11,695 nt of DNA, from NCBI GenBank assembly GCA_018061205.1, contig JAGOUP010000010.1, forward strand, positions 1-11,695, written 5' to 3'. The stretch is from Candidatus Levyibacteriota bacterium. GTDB lineage: Bacteria > Patescibacteriota > Microgenomatia > Levybacterales > UBA12049. Positions 1 through 6,050 of this stretch are shown here, piece after piece (within the stretch, counting starts at the first letter, position 1; each line of letters starts with the position of its first letter). The notes beneath the pieces are model-generated. The model did no database searches and was not told where the DNA came from. It saw nothing but the letters and a program-made list of their open reading frames with translations. The position numbers and the translations under genes were made by a program.

Positions 1-531
1 ATCTTTGATTTTGTATTTTCCTACACCAATAGTTCCATTCAGTAAAACAGGACGAGAAACAGTTGCTAAAAAGGGAGTATACACATCTTTTAAGTGAAAA
101 ATGATCGTATATGTATCTGGTTTTTCAAGGGTGGCATCAGAAAAATTATAATTGATAAGCTGAGAAGTGACATTTTTTCCATTGGTAAAATATTCATTTT
201 GTTTTAATATAAATATATATGTTTTCCCCTTGTCTTTTATTTGCCATGATGCAGCTAAATCAGGTTCAATTTTTCCACTTGGGGATATTTTGGTTAACCC
301 TCGTCCAGCATCCTGCATGATAACTGGTGGTAGTGTTGATGGAGTATATGCGCCAACAAGCCCAATGGTTTCTTTTTGTATTTGTGGAAGGGAGGGTTTG
401 TAAAAGCTAACGAGGAAAATAAGCGCTGAAAACACTAACAGACCGATGAAAAAAAATAAAAGAAAGGTCTTCCCCCATTTTCTTATATATTCTTTGAGTA
501 ACCAATAGATAAGTCGTTTTCGAAATACCAT
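1..531 (-). CDS. Membrane-anchored family-5 extracellular solute-binding protein, C-terminus cut by window edge
   Basis: Only the first 177 codons are inside the window; the frame stays open to base 1. The start is the ATG at 531-529. The protein opens with a basic stretch (residues 4-21, with R4, K5, R6, K13, R17, K18, K21), then a single hydrophobic segment at about 22-43. After a linker, residues 78-96 read GLTKISPSGKIEPDLAASW, followed by KDKGKTYIFILKQNEYFTNG. This is the usual opening of the SBP_bac_5 family (OppA/DppA/NikA type), which binds peptides, nickel complexes or sugars for ABC transporters. No lipobox cysteine is seen, so it is probably held by an uncleaved N-terminal anchor rather than as a lipoprotein. 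It lies 38 bases downstream of secG on the same strand. It may be read through from that operon or from its own TATAAT, which sits 6 bases before the ATG. The ligand cannot be told from this fragment. Confidence 0.78.
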   Translation of the reverse strand, partial: MVFRKRLIYWLLKEYIRKWGKTFLLFFFIGLLVFSALIFLVSFYKPSLPQIQKETIGLVGAYTPSTLPPVIMQDAGRGLTKISPSGKIEPDLAASWQIKDKGKTYIFILKQNEYFTNGKNVTSQLINYNFSDATLEKPDTYTIIFHLKDVYTPFLATVSRPVLLNGTIGVGKYKIKD

Positions 532-537
532 ATATGT

Positions 538-543
538 ATTATA
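538..543 (-). promoter_or_regulatory. Candidate -10 box (TATAAT) positioned for a leaderless transcript of the solute-binding protein gene
   Basis: On the minus strand a perfect TATAAT ends 6 bases before the ATG at 531, so initiation at the usual distance would start on or next to the start codon. A second TATAAT lies at 554-549. No good -35 hexamer is seen at 16-18 bases from either. The region is AT-rich, so chance matches are likely, but the same TATAAT-N6-ATG spacing recurs before the gene at 6051. Confidence 0.4.
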
Positions 544-569
544 CAACTATTATAGAGTTAGGATCTTAT

Positions 570-782
570 TTAGTGAAAAACAAGAAGTGCGACAGAAAGG
601 AGAGAAAAAATGGTGGCCAAGACAATAGTTGCACCTATAAGGAAGCGTTCTAAGCTTCGTCTACTTCTATAGAATTCTCCGCCTCCCCCAAATGCTGCGG
701 AAATACCGCTACCTTGTGATTGCATAAGTACTGCGACAATAAGGAGTAGCGCAATGATAGTTTGGAATATCGTTATAAACAT
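570..782 (-). CDS. secG: Protein translocase subunit SecG
   Basis: This 70-residue protein has two hydrophobic helices (about 3-20 and 46-68) joined by a glycine-rich loop containing QSQGSG and FGGGGEFYRSRR. That is the SecG signature: Q-rich/glycine loop, FGG, then a basic patch. SecG is the small accessory subunit of the SecYEG membrane channel and assists SecA-driven export. Length and topology are normal for the family. The ATG is at 782-780, 8 bases after the yvcK stop; the short gap carries a weak AGAG just ahead of the start. It probably shares a transcript with the upstream YvcK and holin-like genes, and with the solute-binding protein downstream, which would itself be an export substrate. 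Confidence 0.93.
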   Translation of the reverse strand: MFITIFQTIIALLLIVAVLMQSQGSGISAAFGGGGEFYRSRRSLERFLIGATIVLATIFSLLSVALLVFH

Positions 783-790
783 GATCTCTA

Positions 791-1750
791 TTATATAATT
801 TCATCAACTGCTTTCGCAAGTTCTTCAGAGTTATGGTAGAGGGGAAAGTGAGGATTTACTAAATTTCTCTCCATGATGGTAACATCGCTCGTTGGATCAG
901 TAACATCATTTAAGACATACTCATAATGGTATTCTTTCGGGATGGGAATCGAAAAATTATTGTTCGTGAGGACATACGTAAAAGGAAATCCATCAAGATG
1001 TTTTCTTATTGCTGCAATAAAGTCAGAAACGGCATAGTCATTGGTTTCAAACGGTTTATTCGCAATATTCACTACCAAGATTTTTGTTGCTGTACTTTTT
1101 TTCAAAGCTTGGGCAATTTCTGGAATAATAAGGACTGGCAAAATAGTTGTATATAAATCACCAGGTCCTGCAATAATAACATCTGCTGATTCTATGGCGG
1201 TCACGACACCTGAGCCTGCTGCTGCATTTTTAGGGTGGATTGATACTTTTTCAAGTCCATCTTTCCAACTATATTTACCTAAATCTATCGTTTCTTCCCC
1301 TTCTATCTTTTCTCCTTTTTTGGTTACTGCGGAAAGGGTGATCGGTTGATCAGAAGAGGGTAGAAAAATGCCAGGAATATCAAAAGTCTGTTGAAAAAGT
1401 GATATAGCTCCTTCAAAACTTCCGGTAATATTTTGCATAGCTACCATGATAAGATTTCCCAATTTGTGTCCTGACAATTCACTGTCTTTTGCATATCTAT
1501 CGCCTGAAAATCGATAGGTCAATACTTTGGCAAGTAATGGGTTATTTGTTTTGGCGAGGGCTGCCATACAGGAGACTAAATCACCAGGAGGCTGCATCTT
1601 ATACAATCGTCGTATTCTTCCTGCTGAGCCACCATCATCAGCCATGGAAATAACAAAGGTAATATTATCAGTATATTGTTTGAGTCCTTTGGCCAAATTG
1701 ACGGTGCCAATACCGCCTCCTAGGCATATGATTTTTTTGGTTGTGTTCAT
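791..1750 (-). CDS. yvcK: YvcK/GlmR-type gluconeogenesis factor (CofD-like superfamily)
   Basis: A 319-residue cytosolic protein of the CofD/YvcK family, close to the usual 310-330. An N-terminal nucleotide-binding loop is GGGIG (residues 11-15), where most relatives have GGGTG. Next come the family motif DDGGSAGR (38-45) with PPGD (54-57), then SGHKLGNL, and ADVIIAGPGDLYTTILP in the second half. In Bacillus-type bacteria YvcK/GlmR binds UDP-sugars and balances carbon flow between central metabolism and cell-wall precursor synthesis; the same role is inferred here. The start chosen is the ATG at 1750, one base after the stop of the upstream membrane-protein gene. A TTG at 1759 in the same frame would overlap that gene by 8 bases and is less likely. 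A true CofD (F420 pathway) is less likely because the GGGxG...DDGGSxGR pattern is that of YvcK. Confidence 0.9.
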   Translation of the reverse strand: MNTTKKIICLGGGIGTVNLAKGLKQYTDNITFVISMADDGGSAGRIRRLYKMQPPGDLVSCMAALAKTNNPLLAKVLTYRFSGDRYAKDSELSGHKLGNLIMVAMQNITGSFEGAISLFQQTFDIPGIFLPSSDQPITLSAVTKKGEKIEGEETIDLGKYSWKDGLEKVSIHPKNAAAGSGVVTAIESADVIIAGPGDLYTTILPVLIIPEIAQALKKSTATKILVVNIANKPFETNDYAVSDFIAAIRKHLDGFPFTYVLTNNNFSIPIPKEYHYEYVLNDVTDPTSDVTIMERNLVNPHFPLYHNSEELAKAVDEII

Positions 1751-1751
1751 C

Positions 1752-2153
1752 TTATTCAAAAAGCCACAAGATAACTGTGGTAAGACATGATATCACAATA
1801 GCACAAATAACATAGGCAAAAAAGGCATTAAATTGGATGACAGGCACGGTAAATCCTAAAAAAGAGACGCCTGGGTAGGTAAAAGCAGTGACCACAATAT
1901 TTGGTATAAGCACTGTTGCAATATAGAGAATAAGCGTATTGATAATGATGGTAAAAAGACCTAGGGTTGCAAAATTGAGCGGTAATGTTACGAGTTGGAG
2001 TATTGGTTTGAGTGTATAGAAAAGAATGGTTAAAATGAGCGCTCCAACAATGTATGTTTCTATTCCTCCATTGACGCTAACACCGGTAAAGAGAAGCTGG
2101 AGAGTAAAAAGAGACAAGGCATATAAAACAATATTTTTGAGTACAAAACGCAT
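1752..2153 (-). CDS. Holin-superfamily-IV/YvlD-like integral membrane protein
   Basis: A 133-residue, almost wholly hydrophobic protein with about four membrane helices. The segment KPILQLVTLPLNFATLGLF, followed by an N-rich helix start (IINTLILYIATVLIP), is typical of the 'phage holin family 4' group (PF04020, YvlD-like). Most members of that group are chromosomal proteins of unknown function rather than phage lysis proteins, and nothing phage-like surrounds this one. The ATG at 2153 is chosen. An upstream in-frame TTG at 2180 would fall just upstream of the -10 box, within the spacer of the promoter, and so would not be transcribed from it. There is no Shine-Dalgarno. It is the first gene of a likely minus-strand operon leading into yvcK and secG, which hints at an envelope-related role, but the function is unknown. 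Confidence 0.82.
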   Translation of the reverse strand: MRFVLKNIVLYALSLFTLQLLFTGVSVNGGIETYIVGALILTILFYTLKPILQLVTLPLNFATLGLFTIIINTLILYIATVLIPNIVVTAFTYPGVSFLGFTVPVIQFNAFFAYVICAIVISCLTTVILWLFE

Positions 2154-2170
2154 AGAAGGTAGTATGATTG

Positions 2171-2199
2171 ATCCTAACAAAAGAAAAATACCTTGTCAA
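2171..2199 (-). promoter_or_regulatory. Sigma70-type promoter for the holin-like/yvcK/secG/solute-binding operon
   Basis: On the minus strand a perfect TTGACA (2199-2194), a 17-base spacer and TAGGAT (2176-2171, four of six) precede the ATG at 2153. The expected start of transcription is near 2164, giving a leader of only about 10 bases without a Shine-Dalgarno. The -35 box overlaps that of a candidate plus-strand promoter. Confidence 0.65.
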
Positions 2200-2222
2200 A
2201 CAACGATAAGCTCCGATATAGT
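2193..2222 (+). promoter_or_regulatory. Candidate distal promoter for the DUF2130-rnhB pair
   Basis: TTGTCA (2193-2198), an 18-base spacer and TATAGT (2217-2222) match the sigma70 consensus at five of six positions in each box. The predicted leader is about 45 bases. The -35 box overlaps the opposing TTGACA of the minus-strand promoter within the seven bases TTGTCAA. Confidence 0.45.
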
Positions 2223-2230
2223 ATGATCTC

Positions 2231-2259
2231 TTGAAAAAAACACGAAAGTAGTTTATCAT
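2231..2259 (+). promoter_or_regulatory. Candidate proximal promoter for the DUF2130-rnhB pair
   Basis: TTGAAA (2231-2236), a 17-base spacer and TATCAT (2254-2259) match at five of six in each box. Transcription would start near 2266, only about 7 bases before the ATG at 2273, which has no Shine-Dalgarno. This fits the short-leader pattern of other genes here. It cannot be ranked against the distal candidate by sequence alone. Confidence 0.45.
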
Positions 2260-2272
2260 TTGAGCACTCCAT

Positions 2273-3412
2273 ATGAATACTATTATCTGTCCACATTGTA
2301 AAAAAGAACTCGAAATCTCCGAAGCGATTACTCAGCAAATTGTCACAGAAAAACTTTCTGAAGAGAGCGAAAAACACAAAAAAGAATTGGAAAAAGCAAA
2401 AAAAGATGCCACAGATCAAGCTTTAAAAAAGGCAGAAGAGGAAATGGTCATGACACTAAAAGATAAAGAAAATGAAGCTTCTGAAGCAAAAGAAAGAAGT
2501 AAAAAACTGCAAGAAGATCTTTTAGAAATGTCTAAAACAATGCGTGATTTAAAAGAAAAAGATCAAGGGAGAGAATTGGAAATGCAAAAGAAATTAACAG
2601 AAGAGGCTGAAAAGATTAGACAAGATGCACAAAAGAAAGCAGAGGAAGAGCAGCATACAAAATTGGTACAAAAGGATAAACAGCTCGAAAATGCATTAAA
2701 AGAGGTAGAAGATATGAGGAGAAAACTCCAACAGGGTAGTCAACAAATGCAAGGGGAAGCATTTGAACTCGAGTTTGAGGAACTGTTAAAAAGACAATAT
2801 CCCAATGACAAAATAACACCTGTTGGGAAAGGAATAAAAGGTGGAGACATTATTCAAGAAGTGTGGGACTCCAGAGGCAATTACACAGGGAAAATTTTAT
2901 GGGAACTCAAAAACACAAAAACATGGAGCGAGTTATGGATAGATAAATTAAAAAATGACAAGCGAAGCATTAATGCAGAGGAAGCAGTGCTTATTTCAGA
3001 AATACTTCCTTCTCATATGCAAACAGCGGGATTCCATGAAGGTGTCTGGGTAACACAAAGAAATTTTGTTATATCCTTGGCAGATACGCTCCGAGCAAAA
3101 GCCATTCAACTCTACTATGTCAAAATTTCTGTCCAATCAAAAGATAAAAAAATGGAGGGGTTGTATGCATATCTATCAGGAACTGAATTTAAACACAGAG
3201 TTGAAGCAATTGTCGAATCTTTTACGAGGATGCAAGATGAGATAGAAAAAGAAAAACGATATTTTAGTAATAAATGGGCGAGGGATGAAAAAAATATTCG
3301 TCAAGTTGTTGACAATACGTATGGTATGCATGGAGATTTAAAAGGTATTATCAGTAATATGCTTCCTGAAATACGTGGCTTGGAGCTTTTGGATAGTGGT
3401 GATGAAAGCTAA
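2273..3412 (+). CDS. DUF2130 family protein: long coiled coil plus a nuclease-like C-terminal domain
   Basis: 379 residues. The N-terminus carries a single CPHC knuckle (residues 6-9), half of a zinc ribbon. Residues about 26-160 are an almost unbroken charged heptad-like coiled coil rich in K, E and Q. The C-terminal domain matches DUF2130 (PF09903): GEAFELEFEELL (161-172), GGD (190-192), then LWELKNTKTWSELWIDKLKND (from 209). The spacing of E162/E165, D192 and E211-L-K213 resembles a PD-(D/E)xK nuclease active site; this is inference from motif shape, and the family function is not established. The start is the ATG at 2273 without a recognisable Shine-Dalgarno. The stop codon (3410-3412) lies inside rnhB, so the two are probably translationally coupled, which is compatible with a nucleic-acid maintenance role. 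Confidence 0.88.
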   Translation: MNTIICPHCKKELEISEAITQQIVTEKLSEESEKHKKELEKAKKDATDQALKKAEEEMVMTLKDKENEASEAKERSKKLQEDLLEMSKTMRDLKEKDQGRELEMQKKLTEEAEKIRQDAQKKAEEEQHTKLVQKDKQLENALKEVEDMRRKLQQGSQQMQGEAFELEFEELLKRQYPNDKITPVGKGIKGGDIIQEVWDSRGNYTGKILWELKNTKTWSELWIDKLKNDKRSINAEEAVLISEILPSHMQTAGFHEGVWVTQRNFVISLADTLRAKAIQLYYVKISVQSKDKKMEGLYAYLSGTEFKHRVEAIVESFTRMQDEIEKEKRYFSNKWARDEKNIRQVVDNTYGMHGDLKGIISNMLPEIRGLELLDSGDES

Positions 3413-4091
3413 CTTTACTCCATCATTTAGAGAAGAGAAACTCTTTTGGGATCAGGATATTTTGCATGTGATTGGTATTGATGAAGTGGGGAGAGGCTGT
3501 TTTGCCGGTCCAGTTGTCGTTGCAGGTGTTATTTTTCATCCCGAGCGTCTCTTTCCATGGTTTTCTCAAATACATGACTCAAAACTACTTTCAGCATCTC
3601 TTCGAGAAACATTGGCACCACTGATTCAAGAACACTGTGTCCATTTTTCCATTGCTGAAATCCCTATTTCGGTTATTAATGATGTCGGGATTGGGAAAGC
3701 AACATTTTTAGGGATGCAGCAAGTAGTTCGTTCGTGTCATGCTGAACTTGTTTCAGCATCTCAAAAAACTACAAACGAGATCCCGGATCAAGTCCGGGAT
3801 GACAATAATAAACTCGCTGTATTAGTTGATGCATTTACGATCCCTGATATTGCATGTTCGCAAAAAGCTATTGTAAAAGGAGACCAGAAAAGTATCTCTA
3901 TCGCAGCTGCATCTATTATAGCCAAAGTATATCGTGATAATCTGATGAGCAAATTGGCTCAACAATATAAGCACTACGGGTTCGAGAAAAACAAAGGCTA
4001 CGGAACAAAAGATCACAGAGAGGCTATTGGGATACACGGTTTATCAGATATGCACAGAACCTCGTTTGATTTGGGGAAGTATACTATATGA
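3402..4091 (+). CDS. rnhB: Ribonuclease HII carrying an in-frame palindromic-element insertion
   Basis: RNase HII cuts the RNA strand of RNA/DNA hybrids and removes single ribonucleotides misinserted in DNA. With the ATG at 3402 the protein is 229 residues. The catalytic DEDD set is visible: D27 and E28 in GIDEVGRG, D143 in LVDAF, and D161 in VKGDQKS. Also present are HDSKLLS, SIAAASIIAKVYRD and the C-terminal DMHRTSF. All key residues are kept, so it should be active. Residues 112-134 (starting CHAELVSAS, ending EIPDQVRDD) have no counterpart in E. coli RnhB. They sit between the helix ending MQQVVRS and the strand leading to D143, and are encoded by a 70-base double hairpin. Without them the length would be about 205, normal for the family. 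The start overlaps the upstream gene by 11 bases; a GTG at 3399 is an alternative. Confidence 0.94.
   Translation: MKANFTPSFREEKLFWDQDILHVIGIDEVGRGCFAGPVVVAGVIFHPERLFPWFSQIHDSKLLSASLRETLAPLIQEHCVHFSIAEIPISVINDVGIGKATFLGMQQVVRSCHAELVSASQKTTNEIPDQVRDDNNKLAVLVDAFTIPDIACSQKAIVKGDQKSISIAAASIIAKVYRDNLMSKLAQQYKHYGFEKNKGYGTKDHREAIGIHGLSDMHRTSFDLGKYTI
3735..3804 (+). repeat. Palindromic double-hairpin element inserted in frame within rnhB
   Basis: The element is bounded by TGTCAT (3735-3740) and ATGACA (3799-3804), a 6-base terminal inverted repeat. The left hairpin is ATGCTGAA (3739-3746) pairing with TTCAGCAT (3752-3759) around a CTTGT loop. The right hairpin is ATCCCGGA (3780-3787) pairing with TCCGGGAT (3793-3800) around TCAAG, the near reverse complement of the left loop. 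The two halves are thus related arms in inverted orientation. It reads through in frame as HAELVSAS...EIPDQVRDD. I recall very similar translated segments in unrelated proteins of many draft bacterial genomes, which would make this a mobile palindromic repeat comparable in behaviour to the Rickettsia palindromic elements. No second copy was found in this window by eye. Confidence 0.75.
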
Positions 4092-4110
4092 CAAGGAGAA
4101 GGAGAGAATT

Positions 4111-5940
4111 CTAGTTTCCTTTTCTTTCCATGATCCTTCGTTGGGAGAGAGATAAATATCTTTTTCTCATACGGATATTTTGTGGGGTGACTTCTAACAG
4201 TTCATCATCATTGATAAAATCAAGTGCCTGTTCCAAACTCATGAGTGCTGGAGGTACTAAATGGATAGCTACTCCTTCTCCAGATGATCTATTGTTGGTC
4301 AGCTGTTTTGCTCGACAGACATTTATTTCAATATCGTTTTCTCGGCTACTGATACCCACAATCATACCTTCGTACACAGGAACACCAGGACCGACAAACA
4401 GATTACCTCTTTCTTGTGCATTTGCCAAACCAAACCCGAGTGTTGTCCCCGTTTCAGATGAGATAAGCACACCATTACGGATTGATTCCATCTTTCCTGT
4501 TTTTGGAAAGTATCCGAGAGAATATGTATTGATGATAACCGTTCCTTTTGTTTTGGTGAGCAGAATGTTTCGAGCTCCCAACAAATTTTGACTGGAAATT
4601 TTGTAGATAAATCGAGTTGAGTTATTTCTCTCAGATGTCATACTTTGGAGTTCTGCTTTTCTTTTTGACATTTCTTCAGTGATGGCACCAATAAATTCTG
4701 AATCGACATCAATCGTTACTTCTTCGTACGGTTCGGATAATACTCCGTCAATAGTCTTATAAAGTACTTGTGGTTTTGAAACTTCCATTTCAAATCCTTC
4801 ACGTCTCATGGTTTCAATAAGCACAGATAAATGTAGTTCTCCTCGTCCTGCAACAACAAAGTTAGAGGTTTTTTCATCTTGTTCAATTTTGAGTCCTAAA
4901 TTGATCTCTCTTTCTTTCGAAAGTCTATCTTTAATTTGATTTGAACTACAATATTTGCCTTCTCGTCCTAAAAATGGGGATGTGTTGGGTCCAATGGTGA
5001 CTTTAATTGTTGGATCTTCAAGTGTAATAGTTGGAAGACTGATAGGATTTGTTGGATCGGTTACTGTTTGGCCAATCGTTAATTGAGGAATACCAGCAAT
5101 AGCGATAATATCACCGGATGTCACTTTTTCTACTTCTGTGCGTCCAAGCCCTATACTCGTATAAAGTTTTTGTACTCGGTATGTTCCCAATGATTTTTGA
5201 TCATCAACCAATGTCACCATCTGTCCTTTTTCTAAAATGCCATTACTGACTTTTCCAATGCAAAGTTTTCCAACATGATTGTCATAGTCTAGGGTAGAGA
5301 TCAACATTTGAAATGGTTTGTCATCATGAATTGCAGAATTTGGTACTTCTTTCAGGAGTGTGTCAAAAAGTGGGGTGAGGTCTCCTGGCATTTCTGAACT
5401 ATAGTTTTCTGGAAGCGTTAAGAACGCTTTACCGTCTCGGCCTACTGCATATAAAATAGTGAAATGTAATGCATCATCACTATCTGCAAGTTCTAAAAAC
5501 AAATTTTCAACTTCATTGATTACTTCAGCAACTCGTGCATCTCGTTTGTCAATTTTATTGATGATGAGAATCACTTTTAATTTTTGTTCAATGGCTTTTT
5601 TCAAAACAAATTTTGTTTGGGGAAGCGGACCTTCAACTGCATCGACAAGTAAAATGGCACCGGATGCCATATTCATAACCCGTTCGACTTCACCACCAAA
5701 ATCAGCATGGCCAGGAGTATCAATGATATTTATTTTTGTGTCATGGTAAAAAACTGAGGTGTTTTTGGAAAGAATGGTGATACCTTTTTCCTTTTCTAAA
5801 TCATTGGAATCCATGATAAGGCTCTCATCCATTTCCTTTTGGTTATCTCGGAATGTATGCGTTTGTTTGAGCATGGCATCCACCAATGTGGTTTTTCCAT
5901 GATCAACGTGAGCGATGATAGCGATATTTCTCATTTCCAT
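4111..5940 (-). CDS. typA: Ribosome-associated translational GTPase BipA/TypA
   Basis: 609 residues, the normal length for BipA/TypA, an EF-G-like GTPase that binds the 70S ribosome and supports 50S assembly and growth under cold or stress. Visible motifs: G1 HVDHGKTT (11-18), switch I EKGITI (51-56, where most homologues have ERGITI), G3 DTPGHADF (74-81), and G4 NKID (128-131). The EF-G-like domain III/V region contains GRGELHLSVLIETMRREGFE. The BipA-specific C-terminal domain contains ERGNLFVGPG, VYEGMIVG, SREND, KQLTNNRSSG and MSLEQALDFINDDELLEVTP. This C-terminal part separates it from EF-G and LepA. The ATG at 5940 is used; a second ATG at 5934 is possible. There is no Shine-Dalgarno, and a terminator-like hairpin occupies the short leader. 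The gene converges on rnhB with only 19 bases between the two stops. Confidence 0.96.
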   Translation of the reverse strand: MEMRNIAIIAHVDHGKTTLVDAMLKQTHTFRDNQKEMDESLIMDSNDLEKEKGITILSKNTSVFYHDTKINIIDTPGHADFGGEVERVMNMASGAILLVDAVEGPLPQTKFVLKKAIEQKLKVILIINKIDKRDARVAEVINEVENLFLELADSDDALHFTILYAVGRDGKAFLTLPENYSSEMPGDLTPLFDTLLKEVPNSAIHDDKPFQMLISTLDYDNHVGKLCIGKVSNGILEKGQMVTLVDDQKSLGTYRVQKLYTSIGLGRTEVEKVTSGDIIAIAGIPQLTIGQTVTDPTNPISLPTITLEDPTIKVTIGPNTSPFLGREGKYCSSNQIKDRLSKEREINLGLKIEQDEKTSNFVVAGRGELHLSVLIETMRREGFEMEVSKPQVLYKTIDGVLSEPYEEVTIDVDSEFIGAITEEMSKRKAELQSMTSERNNSTRFIYKISSQNLLGARNILLTKTKGTVIINTYSLGYFPKTGKMESIRNGVLISSETGTTLGFGLANAQERGNLFVGPGVPVYEGMIVGISSRENDIEINVCRAKQLTNNRSSGEGVAIHLVPPALMSLEQALDFINDDELLEVTPQNIRMRKRYLSLSQRRIMERKGN

Positions 5941-5947
5941 AGGTCAT

Positions 5948-5971
5948 AAAAAAAACACGGGCTGCGTGTTT
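5948..5971 (-). promoter_or_regulatory. Terminator-like hairpin with U-run in the bipA leader (possible attenuator)
   Basis: Read on the minus strand: AAACACG (5971-5965), loop CAGCC, CGTGTTT (5959-5953), in a run of eight T (5955-5948) that ends 7 bases before the bipA ATG at 5940. The stem is 7 base pairs with a CACG/CGTG core, so it is modest but shaped like an intrinsic terminator. It lies between the likely bipA promoter and its start codon. No minus-strand gene ends just upstream, so a plain terminator for another gene is not an obvious explanation. Confidence 0.45.
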
Positions 5972-5986
5972 GTTTCAATTGTCTCC

Positions 5987-5995
5987 ATTGTACCA
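5987..5995 (-). promoter_or_regulatory. Candidate extended -10 promoter for bipA
   Basis: On the minus strand TGG followed by TACAAT (5995-5987) fits an extended -10 element (TGnTATAAT). No convincing -35 is seen. Transcription would start near 5980, giving a leader of about 40 bases that is largely taken up by the hairpin at 5953-5971. Confidence 0.45.
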
Positions 5996-6016
5996 TATTA
6001 CTCACCTTTTTACTAC

Positions 6017-6044
6017 TTGTGATGTTGCTGTTTTGTGCTATAAT
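6017..6044 (+). promoter_or_regulatory. Extended -10 promoter for the chaperone-glycogen cluster, positioned for a leaderless mRNA
   Basis: TGCTATAAT (6036-6044) is a perfect extended -10 element. TTGTGA (6017-6022, four of six) lies 16 bases upstream as a weak -35. Only 6 bases separate the -10 from the ATG at 6051, so initiation 7 bases downstream would fall on the A of the start codon. Confidence 0.65.
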
Positions 6045-6050
6045 TCAAAA

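Noticed and set aside
167..403. Open frame on the plus strand (78 codons)
   Set aside because: It is a shadow of the minus-strand solute-binding protein gene, whose translation has clear family motifs; the plus frame resembles nothing.
1751..1759. TTG start for yvcK at 1759
   Set aside because: The ATG at 1750 sits one base after the previous stop and gives a normal N-terminus; the extra residues are not family-like.
1752..2153. Phage lysis cassette suggested by the holin-like protein
   Set aside because: No endolysin, spanin or structural phage genes are nearby; members of this family are usually chromosomal YvlD-like proteins.
2154..2180. Extended N-terminus of the holin-like protein from TTG at 2180
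   Set aside because: The TTG lies just upstream of the -10 box, within the promoter spacer, and so would not be on the transcript; the ATG at 2153 begins the family-like sequence.
4092..4112. Possible bidirectional terminator between rnhB and bipA
   Set aside because: Only an 8-base AGAATTCT palindrome and purine/pyrimidine tracts are present; no stable GC stem followed by a T-run is seen.
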